From Nymphalis io (lineage: Eukaryota; Arthropoda; Insecta; Lepidoptera; Nymphalidae), in contig NC_065889.1 of NCBI RefSeq assembly GCF_905147045.1, forward strand, positions 3,291,001 through 3,355,000: a stretch of DNA of 64,000 bases, read 5' to 3'. Below the pieces are notes generated by a model. It worked only from the letters and a program-made list of their open reading frames with translations, made no database searches and had not been told where the DNA came from. Numbering within the stretch: position 1 is the first letter of the stretch; each line of letters opens with the position of its first letter. Positions 1-12,900 of this stretch are shown one piece after another. A program made the position numbers and the translations under genes.

Positions 1-1471
1 ATTTCAATGTATATTATAGGCTTGAGCACTTTTTACTCAACCATAGCCATAATAGCTCAATTGCAATGAAAGTTTCTATAATCATTTAGAATTTACATAT
101 ATTAAAATTAGCATAATATACCTGTACTGTAACTGTAATTTAGAAATAGATACCTTTGAAATAAACTGTTAACGATGATGATTATTCTAGTATCGATATA
201 TTTCATTATCAATACTACATTAAATTATATTCTTCATCTTATTTTTGTAGTGAGTAATTGTGACATCTTAGTTCAAACAATTTATGTATATACAAAATTA
301 AAAGAGTGTAAAAATTTAACAATTTTTTGCTGTTGTAATATTTAAAGCTCTTTTCCTTATTTGATGACTACCATACGAATTTGGTTTATGTACAATCGTT
401 AATTCAAACAATATGAGTGAGTTTAGCCATAAGAGAATATTTGCTTAAGTATTATTTAGCGATAAATATTTTTGAAGGTTCTTATGCTCATACATTCGTT
501 TTTTAAATTGCAATCTCGATATTTTATTTATTTTCGTAAGTACCGTGACTGCGTTTCGCAAATACATTTCGTAAAAGGAAACCTTCAATCGAAGTTATTT
601 TTACTGAGTAAAAATAAATACATATATTACAACTAAAGCATTCTTATTGTTACAGAAATCACTTTTCATTTGTATGTTCTGAATGAGACTACTCGTATTA
701 ATAATAAATTCATATTATTAGATTTATTTTTTGATATACAGTGATGTTATAATAGGGCAAAATCGACAAAAACCTATATGTATAACGTAAATATGAACCA
801 AAAGCTAGAATAAAGATTGAGATGAATATTGGAGTGTAAATTATTCTAAAATTAAAAACAAGAAAAGGACAAATTAGTTTTGCATAACTAATCTTTACAG
901 TTACAGACAAGAAACTTTAAATGCCATTTTTTGTTTTGTTTGAACTATATCAAAACTTTCTCTATGGTTTATATATATTAAATATTAAAGATTCGCTGTC
1001 CACAGAGTAATAAATATCAGTAGTCTACAGATAATTGAGTGCGATGTGCAATTTAATTGTTAAATATAATACGATTTCGCGGGATCTCCTAATATAATTA
1101 ATTTTAAGGATCATAGATTTAAAAAACAACTTGTGATATTTAAATTATAGGTATTTTAATATACGTATTTTAATGTGTGTTATTATTTAATAAACACACA
1201 CTTCCGTGCCTCGGAAAGCACGTAAAGCCGTTGGTGCTGCGTCTGAACTCTTTCCGGTTGTGTCGGGTTGCCGTCCCATCGGATTAGGAGAGAGGAGAGT
1301 TAGGGAATAATAATAAAAAAGTGCACCTGTGTTTACGCACACACTTGTGCACCATAATATCTCCTGCCTAGTTGGCTAATTTCTCTTGAGATTGGCCGCC
1401 GTGGACGAAATCGGTCTGGAGGACATTATTATTATTATTTAATAAATCATAATATTTCATTTTAATTACAG
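1..1471. other. AT-rich upstream intron sequence of obst-B
   Basis: No coding exon recognised. The missing 5' exons of obst-B must lie before position 1, since no chitin-binding half-domain occurs here. The only structured content is the SINE at 1195-1431. Confidence 0.6.
1195..1431 (+). mobile_element. 5'-truncated SINE (family A) with 15-bp target-site duplication
   Basis: The body matches the intact family A SINE at 11003-11319 (CCTCGG-AAGCACGTAA, GAGAGTTAGGGAATA, CACACACTTGTG, ATATCTCCTGC, TTGAGATTGGCCG) and has an ATT-repeat tail. It lacks the tRNA-like head. It is flanked by perfect copies of TTATTATTTAATAAA at 1180-1194 and 1432-1446. The right-hand copy ends 25 bases before the acceptor AG of the first visible obst-B exon. 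Confidence 0.85.
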
Positions 1472-4400
1472 AGATGGCAAAATAATTGAGAAGCTGTGTC
1501 CCGACGGTATGGTGTTTAATGACTACAGCCCAGATGAGGAGAAATGTGACCTTCCCTTCAATATCGATTGCTCTCAGCGTCCCAAGCTACGTAAGTACTG
1601 TTTAAGTTACAGTTTAATTAACCCATCGTTTCAGAGTATAAAGTTTCAAAACTTGCTGGGTCTGATCCCTAAATAATATAATAAATACGAAAATGAGCTT
1701 GCACTAAATAGTCAACCGGTGATCAGGAAATTGCATACTCGTTTTCAGGGGTACAGAAAATGTCGTACCGTGCTTTATACACGGCCCACTTCTTACACGC
1801 GGGCGAAGTAGCGAACGGAAAGTAGTGTACTATAATTTTGAAACAACCGGTTTATTTACTATAGCTATAAATTATAAATATACAGGTAACTAATAAACTT
1901 CACCCGATTGCAGTTGCTTTGATTGTCATATGTTTTGATAAAAAGACTAAACTATGCCCCATTGATATAATGGTACACTATGAATTTTTTTTTTACAATC
2001 TGTTCTTTCTTGTATTAAAGTTCGTAAATTCTTATATACAGCATTTATTATATGAGAATATAAGTAAAATATAACATTTACTCGTGTTTTAGATTCTATC
2101 GTCTTGCATAAAACTTAGCGGTAAACTTGCACTCTTGCATTGATCGTAGATTGTACAGTAATTAAAAATTACTATTTATAGTATATTAATTATTACTATT
2201 TTAATTTTTGTTCTTATTTATGTATGAATTATGTAGCTTTTTATGTGCTTATTAATATAAACAGTTAATAGCTAATCAAGTCAAATAATATAATAAATAT
2301 ATTATAATTTTATGTCTCGAATCATTCGATCAGAAATTTAAAAGAACTTTTAACCTCGTTAAATCCTTTCTTTAAAAAAATGCTAATTTACATAAACGAT
2401 CTCCGTGAGTGGGTATAATAAATCTAAAACATATGAATAACTAGCAGTCATTATTTTTATCTGATATTCAACGACCTTTATCTAACTATTTGATTTAAAA
2501 CAAATGTTACAGACGAAAAAATTTTCGGGAAATATATTTAACTAAGTTCATGAATACTTTAAATAAATATAGATTATAAAGGTCAGAATACACGAGGTGA
2601 CACGTGTTTGCCATTTCAGTACGACTGGTTAGTAGCATCAGTATAATCATAGTATGCTAAAGGTTAACTTTGCTTGAAACAACTTTCCAATCTCAAGGGA
2701 GCTACGGCCTTGAAGTGGCGTTGGAATTTATTGAATAACCACTTTTGTTGTCATGACAATTTAGTAAAATTATAAAAGAAAACCATTTAATAAACTGTAT
2801 AACGTGGTTATTCAAATTATTAGCTGGTAATTATATACTTCAAAAAATATTTTTAATAAAAAAAAAAATGTTTTAACACTTACACGACAATATAAGGTTA
2901 ATCTTTCTTTGACTGAGAACAAAATAAAAAAATTGTATGAATTGCAGTAGCACTACCCTAAAATTAAAAAAAACTGGGTTCGAGGTCCACACTACTATTT
3001 CCCAGAGGCGAGCAATAAAAAAATTTTAAATATATTTTCAAATTTACTTCAAACTAATTTAATATTTTTATAATTACGTTTAATTTTTTAGTTTCTTTAT
3101 TTTTACTAAAAACAGCTGGACTGATTTTAGTGAATTTTTTTTCAGTTCTTAATTATGTAATTACGCGTCAAATGAGCTCAGTCCCAAGTCAATATCGTTT
3201 TTGGTTGGCGAGATAATCGCGGTGATAGATAATTCCGAATGTACATACGAACATACACACACACGTACATACAGAAATCTCTTTAAAAACGTTGGATTTG
3301 GTTTCTGGTGACCTTGAAACGTGGAGATATGCTAAAATTGGGGATTCACAAAATCAGCCTCATTACATCAACTTTCTTTGGGAAGTTAATTAACGGACAG
3401 GATTTAAAATATACAAATATTTTTATTTCAATAAATTATAACAATTAACATTCTACTTTATTATATTGCAGAGACTCCTATTCCTGCCCAGCACTGTCCA
3501 CGTCAAAATGGTTACTTCTCCCACTCAGACCCTAAAGAATGCGGTAAATTCTACTACTGTGTAGACGGCAAATTCAACATGATCACGTGTCCTGATGGTC
3601 TCGTGTACAACGACAAAAGCGGTATCTGCACCTGGCCCGACGAGGCAAAGAAGAAGGGCTGTGGAGCAGCTGGTATGTTATAGTAGCTTTACAAGCTACA
3701 GATTTGTCCAAAAATTTGAATTTAAGGAATTTCTTGTACACAAAACATTAGTGATAATTTTAATCAACACTGAAGTAACTTATCTTTATTTCGGTGAGTT
3801 ATAAACTAATTTAATTCCAATCTTTTTTGAGGTTTTATTAACACAGCTTTAAAAACTTAAAATATTTATTAACAGTAGATTTATTTCTTAATCGCAGAGG
3901 TCTTCCAATTTGACTGTCCTCTTGTAAACGAGACCTTTGGTTTGACACATCCTCGCTACGCTGACCCTGAGGACTGCCAGTTCTTTTACGTATGCATCAA
4001 TGGCAACACCCCGAGACGCTCCGGTTGTAAACTCGGACAAGCTTTCGATGATGTCTCCAAGAAGTGTGAATGGGCGAGAAAGGTGCCCGAATGGTACGAA
4101 ATATTTTTTTAAATATTTATATATTATAATATACAAAAGGAATGTTTAACTCTCACCAGGCTACCTCAAGGCGTACACGAAAAATTTAGGAAGGCTAAAT
4201 AAAAGTAAACAGCAACAAAAAATATTCTCCAATAAATAAAACACTTATTCCAAACGAATAAAATAACAAGCATGGTGATAATTAAATAAAAAATAACTTT
4301 TATTATTACCAAAAACCAATTTACAAATAGTCAAGTAGTAATTAGTAGTAGTGTAGTAGAAACAGTTTAATAAAAGCGCTTGGTATAAATATAACAATTA

Positions 4401-4601
4401 ATTTTCACAGATGTGTGAGGTTTTGATCTTTGTAATCATATTTTTTATAGCGCTGATTGGTACAAAGGCCAGCTGACAGATTCTGAATTGGATGCCCTAG
4501 AGAACCCACCTACACCTAAACCTAAGCCAGCCGGCTCTCCATCACGTCGCAAGCCAATGCGCCCAGGAAAAGGGAAACAAATTGAAGTTGACGAGGAATA
4601 G
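1472..4601 (+). CDS. obst-B: Obstructor-B, chitin-binding cuticle protein (3' part, four exons)
   Basis: Secreted CPAP3-type protein that binds chitin in the cuticle matrix. Exons: 1472-1590, 3472-3672, 3898-4093, 4451-4601, with TAG at 4599-4601; phases join without a break. The first visible exon encodes the second half of CBM14 domain 1 (KLCPDGMVFNDYS, then KCDLPFNIDC). Exon 2 carries domain 2 (HCPRQNGYF, CGKFYYCVDG, GICTWPDEAKKKGC). Exon 3 carries domain 3 (THPRYADPEDCQFFYVC, GCKLGQAFDD, CEWARKVPEC). The last exon encodes ADWYKGQLTDSELDALENP followed by a Pro/Lys/Arg-rich tail ending EVDEE. The domain 3 wording and the DWYK...ELDELENP tail match Drosophila obst-B as I remember it. The signal peptide and start of domain 1 lie outside the window. 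The first acceptor is CAGAG, so this exon could start at 1472 or 1474. Confidence 0.93.
1591..3471 (+). other. Intron of obst-B between domain 1 and domain 2
   Basis: Bounded by donor GTAAGT at 1591 and acceptor GCAG at 3468-3471. It is AT-rich. A degenerate patch at about 3200-3330 (cacacacacgtacatacagaaatc, then gttggatttggtttctggtgacc) looks like old repeat DNA but was not classified. No other gene seen. Confidence 0.7.
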
Positions 4602-4618
4602 GTTTAAGTAGTTAGGCT

Positions 4619-4624
4619 AATAAA
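4619..4624 (+). promoter_or_regulatory. Polyadenylation signal of obst-B
   Basis: AATAAA begins 17 bases after the obst-B stop codon, so the 3' UTR is very short. A T-rich stretch follows at about 4640-4665, as expected downstream of a cleavage site. Confidence 0.6.
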
Positions 4625-5347
4625 GAATAATTTACAATTGTGCCATTGTTTTCTTTTTTGTTTTTTATCTAAATAATTTTGTTTGTAAAATTCCTAATGT
4701 CCTTTCCAATTACGTACTTGCTAATGAACCTCATCAGCAATAATAAAGAACTGTATATCATAAAGAACCAGATAACAATTATTATAATTTTCTATCCTAC
4801 ATTTATAAATAAATGTCTCATACAATAATACGGTGCCGTTAAAATATATCATAAATCATAATACAATTATTTAAAGATTGACCTTTGACTGGTAATCGTT
4901 TTTAGTAATGTTATCAATAAAGTATATATTTAATATTTTACAATTGCAAACTGACATTATTTTCTGTGATTATGTTTTTAATAGCGTTTATAACTTGTCA
5001 TAGAAATTATTAGCAATACTTGTAATTGGAAGGCACATATTACTAGTTTGGTTTTATTTCTTGTATAAGGAGTAGGTGTGTAAACGTGTGTAAGCGATTT
5101 TATGTTTCTACCATCACATAACGTTTATCATTGATGGAATTAAAAATTTAATATCTCAAAATATAATTCTCAAGGAAGCTTAACGAAAATTACCTGAATA
5201 GCTCTTATCTGCAAGAAACAGTTATTTATAATAAATTATAATAAATAATGGCACTCAACAATATAATTTTCTAATATCGTCGCGATCGCTGCAGAGTCAA
5301 TAATGTTCAGTGATATATAAAAAAATGGTCTAATGCTTGCATTGAAA

Positions 5348-5640
5348 TTTTTTTTTTTATAGAATAGGAAGGTGGACGAGCATATAGGCCACCTGATGGT
5401 AAGTGGTCACCAAACGCCCTTAGACATTGGCATTGTAAGAAATGTCAACCATCGCTTATAGCCAATGCGCCACCAACTTTGGGAACTAAGATTTTATGTC
5501 CCTTGTGCCTGTAATTACACTGGCTCACTCACCCTTCAAACCGGAACACAACAATATCAAGTATTGCTGTTTTGCGGTAGAATATCTGATGAGTGGGTGT
5601 TACCTACCCAGACGAGCTTGAACAAAGCCACCACCAGTAT
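5348..5640 (-). mobile_element. Family D short retroposon, near full length
   Basis: Read on the minus strand it runs from TACTGGTGGT through GTGTTCCGGTTTGAAGGGTG, AGTTCCCAAAG and ACCATCAGGTGGCC to CTATTCTATAAAAAAA. The A-rich end (T-rich at 5348-5359 on the + strand) sets the orientation. About a dozen copies occur in this window, in both orientations. I see no tRNA-like promoter boxes, so it may be the 3' tail of a LINE rather than a true SINE. Confidence 0.8.
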
Positions 5641-6027
5641 AATATAATATAATATAATTATATTGTTTGATGCATTTTACATTTGGTGTAATGAATTTGA
5701 TGCACATTATCTCATTGCTTAGTAATTTAACTACACTATAACAACCATAGGTTTTAGTTGACGTCATTTTATTAAAAAATTTTAATCACGTGCTAATAAC
5801 ATGTTTTTCTTCTATTGATATACATACCACTGTTGTAAATATACTCTGTATGCTATTGTAAATATGGCATCTTAAATTTATTAAAAATACCTACATCCAT
5901 TCTAGGTATTTTTAACTAGAACTTCAAGGTTACAAATACAATTAATAAATGCTTATTTAAACATTTTTATTAAAAACTGTTTGGCTGAAAACAAAGTCGT
6001 TCTGCAATTTTTTTTAATGCATAGATA

Positions 6028-6245
6028 CTGCCGAGGTGGCCTAGTGGCTAGTACACGTGATCTTAACCAAGGATTGCAAGTTGAACCTGATCAAACACCA
6101 CTGAACCATGTTCTTAATATGTGTTTATTATTCATTTTGCTTGGCGGTGAAGGAAAATATCGTGAGGAAACTTGCTTGTGTCGGATGAAAATTTTCTATA
6201 TCTATATCCACCGCAGTAAAGTAGTGGAATAAGCTCCGAGATTTC
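6028..6245 (+). mobile_element. tRNA-derived SINE, family B
   Basis: Head GAGGTGGCCTAGTGGCTAG resembles a tRNA A box. Downstream blocks shared with other family B copies are CACCACTGAA, GGTGAAGGAAAATATCGTGA, GGAAAC(TT/CT)GC and GTGGAATAAGCTCC. The B box is degenerate, so the copy is old. It lies between the convergent obst-B and obst-E genes. Confidence 0.75.
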
Positions 6246-6771
6246 TTTTTAATTAATCAAGAAAACTTCTTACTACTAAATTTGTTATAATAAATAATGA
6301 TGACAATTCTATGATTTGCTGGTATCTGTTTCTAATCATCAAGTTTTTTTAGGTAGATCCTAATTAAAGAAAAAAAACTATAATTTTTAAACATTTTATT
6401 ATTTAACATATATAGTATTTTTCTATTTACATTTTCAGTTTTATTGGTAAATATATTTACATTGTTTTGTTAAAAATATATATACAAAGATATTTTATCA
6501 TAATGGGTACTGTAATTCTATGGTAACTAATATCACGCAAATTGTAGGCACATGACCTAACATTTTAATTGATATATTTTTTATATTTTGTAGTAAGGAT
6601 GTAAAAAAATATGAAGCAATTTTAAGTAATAAATAGGAATCGGTGGAAAAAATTCCAGATTGTATTTTATGTATCACAAAACGAAAACGAAATAACATAA
6701 TCGTGTTCATTCGAATTATTGCTAGAATGATATTTGACAATAGTAGTTAACTACCGTCATCGTAAATATGA

Positions 6772-6777
6772 TTTATT
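6772..6777 (-). promoter_or_regulatory. Possible polyadenylation signal of obst-E
   Basis: AATAAA on the minus strand, about 170 bases past the obst-E stop. No canonical hexamer is nearer, so the assignment is tentative. Confidence 0.35.
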
Positions 6778-6948
6778 ATTTTAAAAAGTAATAATGTATG
6801 TGTTTTGAAAAGTGAATTTGAAATTATTTACCTGTAGTTTATTAGAAACAAAATAGTATTATTTCATATATCTAGATTCATATTTGTTTAGCCTTAGATG
6901 AAGGACTTATTCGTTTTCGTTTTATAATATTTTTTATAGATTAACAAA

Positions 6949-9900
6949 TCACGCGTGCGCGCAGTGGGGCACTAATTCAGGATCTTCGCAGGTCAGGTTC
7001 TGGTCGTCAAAGACCTTGCCTTCTTCGCAGGTGATAAGACGAGGGTTGCCCTCCACGCAGGTGATCAGTCTATGGCAGTCGCCTGGCACTGGGAAGCGAG
7101 GGAAAGGCCAGAACTTGGCTGATTGGGTGTTTGCGGGTACTTTAGTTGGGCACTTGAAGCCGACTACAGCTGTTGAGAAAAAAAATAGTGCATAAGCACA
7201 TGTAAAATATGCATAAATTATTTTCACTTTATATTATAATATTACTTTATTTTACTCAAAGTTTTAGTGTATTGGTTCAGAGTCTGCATGTGTTATAGTT
7301 GCTAAATCTTACTAAATTCTAAATTGGGAGTCACGTCGCGAAAAACAATTATTTACTATCAGACAAAAAATACAAGAAGTCAATCCAGAACGATATAAAC
7401 TCTAAATACTAATTATAAATTGTCTAATTTGAAGAACTTTTTATATAGTTGAGTAATTGTCATTTTTGATTAAGTGTTAACAAAATGGCTGCAGAGATCA
7501 AGTCAAGTGGGACTTTACAAGTTCATTGAAGATTGAAAGCTTTGTTGCTGAAACTAATTGATACACTTACCTTCGGGGTTACAGAAAGGTTGCAGAAGAT
7601 CAGGCCAATTGCAGCCATGGATGCGTTCATCGTATACGAGACCGGGTGTACAAGGTTCTTGATGGGGTATTCCGAAGGCGCACTTGATGTAGCTGGTTGA
7701 ACATTCCTCGCTGTCGGGATAAATACCAAACTGGTATTCGCAACCGGGGGTTGAGTATGGCGTTACTGAAATTTAGAGCAAAAATTTGTATTAGTAAATT
7801 TTAATTAAGTTTAAAACAAGAACACCATATTTAAATGAAGTTGTATTAAAATCTTTCAAATAATAAAATAAATGCATACTTTTACACAACAAGGAACATC
7901 CTCATTGCTTGTACAAATATTTTTATTAGAACGAAAACTTGGGATGGGAAGTGCAACAGTCAAACGGACTAATAATTAATCACTCTTCGTCAATAAATAG
8001 AGATAAAATTTTAATGATATGTCCATTATTCTCACAACAATACTCACAGTCAGCCTTTCTCTCTCCACATTCCACCGCCCAGTGATAATTGCAGTGATTG
8101 TGTACAGCGCCTTTACCGTCGAACAGGAGACCGTTCTCACACGTCTCTACAGTGAGGGTTCCATTTGTACACAGGAAGAATTGGTCACAGAGCTCAGGGT
8201 GGGCGTAAGCCTAAAATTTAAATGAATAATATATTATAGCGATATAGACATACCATAATCTATTATAGCAATAATATTTATTTCGTTTAATCGAATGAAT
8301 TGTAAAATAGCCGGTACATCCGTTACAAAGCTAGATTTGTTTTTAGAATATTAGTAAAATAAGTGAATTTCCTCAGTAAATTTTATATCAGCTATTTTTT
8401 TTATATATAATATGTAGCTGGAAATACATAAGAGCCATACCTTACATCACCTTAGAAACTAAGATATTATATCCCTTGTGCCTGTAGTTAATGAGTCACT
8501 TACTCTTCAAACGATAACTCAATAATACTAAGTAATGCTGTTTGGCAGTGGAATAATATGTGATGAGTGAGTACGGATTTTTTTTATCTAAATTGATATA
8601 AGGGACGATGCGGTGTATTCGCCTTAGAAGAATTTAGAAGATGTATTCGTGAAACCTTGTCTAAAGCTGATGTATTAAATTAGCTAAATCGATTTTTGAA
8701 TAAATGACTACAATAAAATTTAAATAAAATGTGCAGTGATAAAATATTAATATAAGCTATGATGTTTGGTATGGAATACTTATATATCGAGAGTAGATTT
8801 TTTAATTAATTAGTCTTCAGTTAGATACCTGAACTCCATAGGATTCGGGACAGGCCGGCGCATGTTGCAGAAGAATTCCCGCCTGAGCTGAAAATAGAAT
8901 ATTACCAATACAATACACGAATTTATTAGATAGCTTGCGAAATATTTTCTACTAATATTAAAATTTTGTTTCCCCAAATCATTGGTAAATGAGGTAATAT
9001 TCGTAATATTACCAGCTAGTTATATAATATAATAATGTATTTAAAATAAAACATAAAATGTTTTTTAAATAGATGTTCTTTTATTTTTATTTTTTATTTA
9101 CATAATACTTTGCTCTTCGCAGATAATAATTTCAGTGAGACAAAGACTTATAAAATTTTATTTTTTGTTTATTATTGTATAATTCTGTTCTAAATAGATA
9201 AAATAATATTTAAAAAAAATCGTAATTAAGATAAACACTTAACTTTGTTGTTTTATTTAAATTAATTTGATTATATATTAGTTCTAGTTTCGTTGGTTGC
9301 AACATTAACAATTTTAAATAGTAGCTGTCATATATATATTTCAAAAGTGAGGTTTGAATAAATAGGGTTAATACCATACGGTTATTAGAGGTTGTACTTT
9401 CATTATTCTAACGGGTTGCGTTCAATCGGCTCGCGCGTAGCGTGACGGTTGCGTAACCCTGACGTGAGGTCGGTTGTTGCCGCTAATTACATTAGACAAT
9501 TAGATTTACTTGATTTCTTTCGCATGAGGTCATATATGATTGGGTTCTAGTAAAATTATTTGTTAAATATTTTTTATTTAAACCAATTAATCGAATGAGT
9601 ATGAAACGAACTCGATGTTATATTTATTCATTTTTCATATTATATTTTTAGCTTATCCCCGTCATAAAGTCTATAATTTATGTTTTTTTTTTAATTCGGG
9701 TAAATAATGCAAGAGTTCAAAGAAACAAACGTACTTTCAACTACAGAATAAATTTTGAAAAAAAAAACTAAAGATAAGACTAAAAAAATAACTTTATTCT
9801 ATTAGTAATTTTCAAATTACTTTTTTAATAGTATATTAGTTATATATTTATATTAAATTAAGTATTTATATAAGCGGATATATATATTTAAATTTTGTCT

Positions 9901-12900
9901 GTACTATTTTAACTTAATAACCAAACGTGTGACGGCTGAGGAAGCTCAGTGATTAGAATACGTTAATTTTAAGCGATGATTGCGGGTTTAAACCCAGAGG
10001 ACCACTGAATTTGCATGTGCTTAATTTGTGAGCCAACCAGCATTGGAGCGTGGTGGAATATACTTTAAAATCACAAAAGGCCACAACCCATTAGTGAGAC
10101 TTCCACAGGGTTATTTAGATGTGTAATTATGTTACAGCTATATAATGTGTATAAATGTGTTATTTAAATGTTTAGTTATAATCTGCACTCATCTTAGTAG
10201 TTCTTAATGACTGTTGTTTGTAACGTACGAAGTAAACAGTAATATCAGATTATTCGTACTTGTATAATAGATTCACATTAAGATTTGATATTAATCTATG
10301 AACTAATGTTGGAATAACCTTGATTAGAATCATAACTATATTTTAATAATAAATGCATTTTAGTTCACAAGACTTTTATGCATTAAAGAAGCATTAACTT
10401 GCATTAAAAGTATATATCTATAAAATAATTACAATTTATGTAGACTACGATTGAGATAACTACAGTAATAACTTTATGTATTTGATTAAATGATTGTGAT
10501 GAATCAACGTCGTACAGATAAATATAGAGTTTATCGTACAGTCGAAAGAAAGAGTACTGTGTAGGTATTATTATCGTTTTTAGTATAAGTATAACATTTC
10601 ATGATATTATTTTATACTTTGCTTGATCTTATTCCATTTGTTTGTATATCTTCAGTTAACCCTTTCTTGCACATGTCGGATGACATACATACAGTTCATC
10701 TATCTTTTATTCGGTCTTCCTCTTGCCTTATATCCTTTCCCATTCATACAAAATATTATTTTTATAATATGACATTCTTTTTTTATCAAACTATGATTTT
10801 TATAATAACATTTGTTCAATTTAATCTGTAAAGATTAAATTCTCAATTTTACTCCGTATAGCGTCCATAATATCGGAGGATATTGGACGATATATTTAGA
10901 ATAATATTTTTGTGCAGTATATCGAATACAGCGATAACCCTAAAGCGGATACAGGACATTAGTTAAAGGCTTTCTTGTTAGTTGCTTACTTTATATGAGA
11001 AACCAGACTACCTCGTTGGTCTAGTGGCTAGATGTAAGGCTACAGACCGGGGTTCAATTCCCAGGTCGAGCCCATAAAAAGTTATTGGGTTTTTCTTTTG
11101 AAAATTTATTTCCTATGCCTCGGTAAGCACGTAACGCCTGAGTTTCGGTCCCTCCGCTTGCCGGTCGTATCGGATTACCATCTCATCGGGTTATGAGAGT
11201 TAGGGAATAGAGAGTGCACCTGTGTTTGCTCACACACTTGTGTGTGTATAATATCTCCTGCGCAGTTAGCTAATCTCTATTGAGATTGGCCGAAATCAGT
11301 TCTGAGGAGATTATTATTATTATATGAGAAATAACTAGTATGTAATGTAATGCTTTTAAGCATAGTTATATATTATGTATAAGATAGTGAGCAATCGATT
11401 TCATCTTCAACATCAGAAATCAATGTGTATTTTCTTCGCCTCAAGTTTTTTTTGTGTAAAATAAATTTACTATAAATATGTTTTGAGTTTTTACTATATA
11501 TTATATTGGATGGATTTGGTCGTATATTAATTGATTTAACTGTTATATATTTGAAATAGTTTACATATATCGCCTTTGTTTATTATTTTTCAGAATATTA
11601 ATTATTTTTCCTTTAATCTGATTATGTGATTGACTGTACCAAGTTCGTGTTCATTCTTGGACGTAAGAGTACAGTCACGATATCGTGTATATCGGCCGAC
11701 ACATCATTCACTTTTACTTTCTTAAGTGAGATAAACGCAGTTCCCTCATTAAGTAATATGTAAGACGTATTCATTTGTTTGTTATATGAATCAAATGAGA
11801 TTTTGATGGAGAGTGAATCAAATAACTGTAAATATATTGTCGGAATATAAAATTCAAAACACATTTATGTTACAAAAATATTCAAAGAAAGTACCGACGG
11901 AAGCCTTCAAGTATTTTGTAATTATTATGAATTATTATAATGCTTTAAAGCTATTTTTTTTTAATGATCATTAATTAAAATTCCTGAACTATATTTTAAA
12001 TTATTATTGTTATGAGAACAAATTATTTCCTCGACCTTGCTTCACTTATTAAATGTAATATAACGTACCTTACGCCTGTCAGTCATTAAATTACGAAAAC
12101 GTTAAAATGTTGCCATTTCATTATTAACATTTGACGTCATAAATTTATCGTGGACATTGTTAATTGTTGTCCTAAATGTAAAATAAGAATAGTAAAGTAA
12201 GTTTCGACGAGCCGGTTGGCGTGGTTGGTGGATGCTTGCCTTTCACGCCGAAGGTTGTGGGATCGATTCCCACCCAGGACAGATATTTGTGTGCATGAAC
12301 ATGTCTGTTTGTCCCGAGTCTGGGTGTAATTATCTATATAAGTATGTATTCATAAAAGAAAAATAGTATATGTAGTATATCAGTTGTCTGGTTTCCATAG
12401 CACAAGCTCTGTACAAGCTTAATTTGGGATCAGTTGGCCGTGTGTGAAAAATGTCCTAGGATATTTTTATTATTAGTAAAATACGATTTACATTTTATAA
12501 ACCCATATTGGATCTTTGATTTGTATAGATAGCCTATTAACCATTTTATATTACTACAGATATATTCTACTCTTTGGTAAAGTGGAATCTGAAATCAATA
12601 TTCTGTAGATATTATTAAATATAGAGAAATAATAATAACAGCAACATACAAGTTGTAAAATGTGATATATATATTTTTTATTATTAACATTTTTATATCT
12701 TAACTGGAGTGTTATTTTAGCGCTCCATGCATGTAGAGCGGCGAGCGAAAGTAGTACTGTAGTGGTCAGCCTTGACGCGTACGCAATGGTCTGCGATGTA
12801 ATGCTGTCAGATTAGATCTCTATATTAGATAGTTTATATCAATTTAAACCATTTTACGTAATTAAATCCGTCACAATGGTTTTACGGTCACTTACGTAGA

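Larger units (their letters stand above)
4625..6771. other. Intergenic region between the convergent obst-B and obst-E genes
   Basis: About 2.1 kb of AT-rich DNA holding two retroposons, a family D copy (5348-5640) and a family B SINE (6028-6245). No further gene is supported. Confidence 0.6.

Noticed and set aside
11003..11080. Possible tRNA gene (good A and B boxes)
   Set aside because: The boxes belong to a SINE head: the same body occurs at 1195 and 18940, and a target-site duplication flanks the whole 317-bp unit. The tRNA-like heads at 6.0, 12.2 and 30.1 kb were set aside for the same reason.
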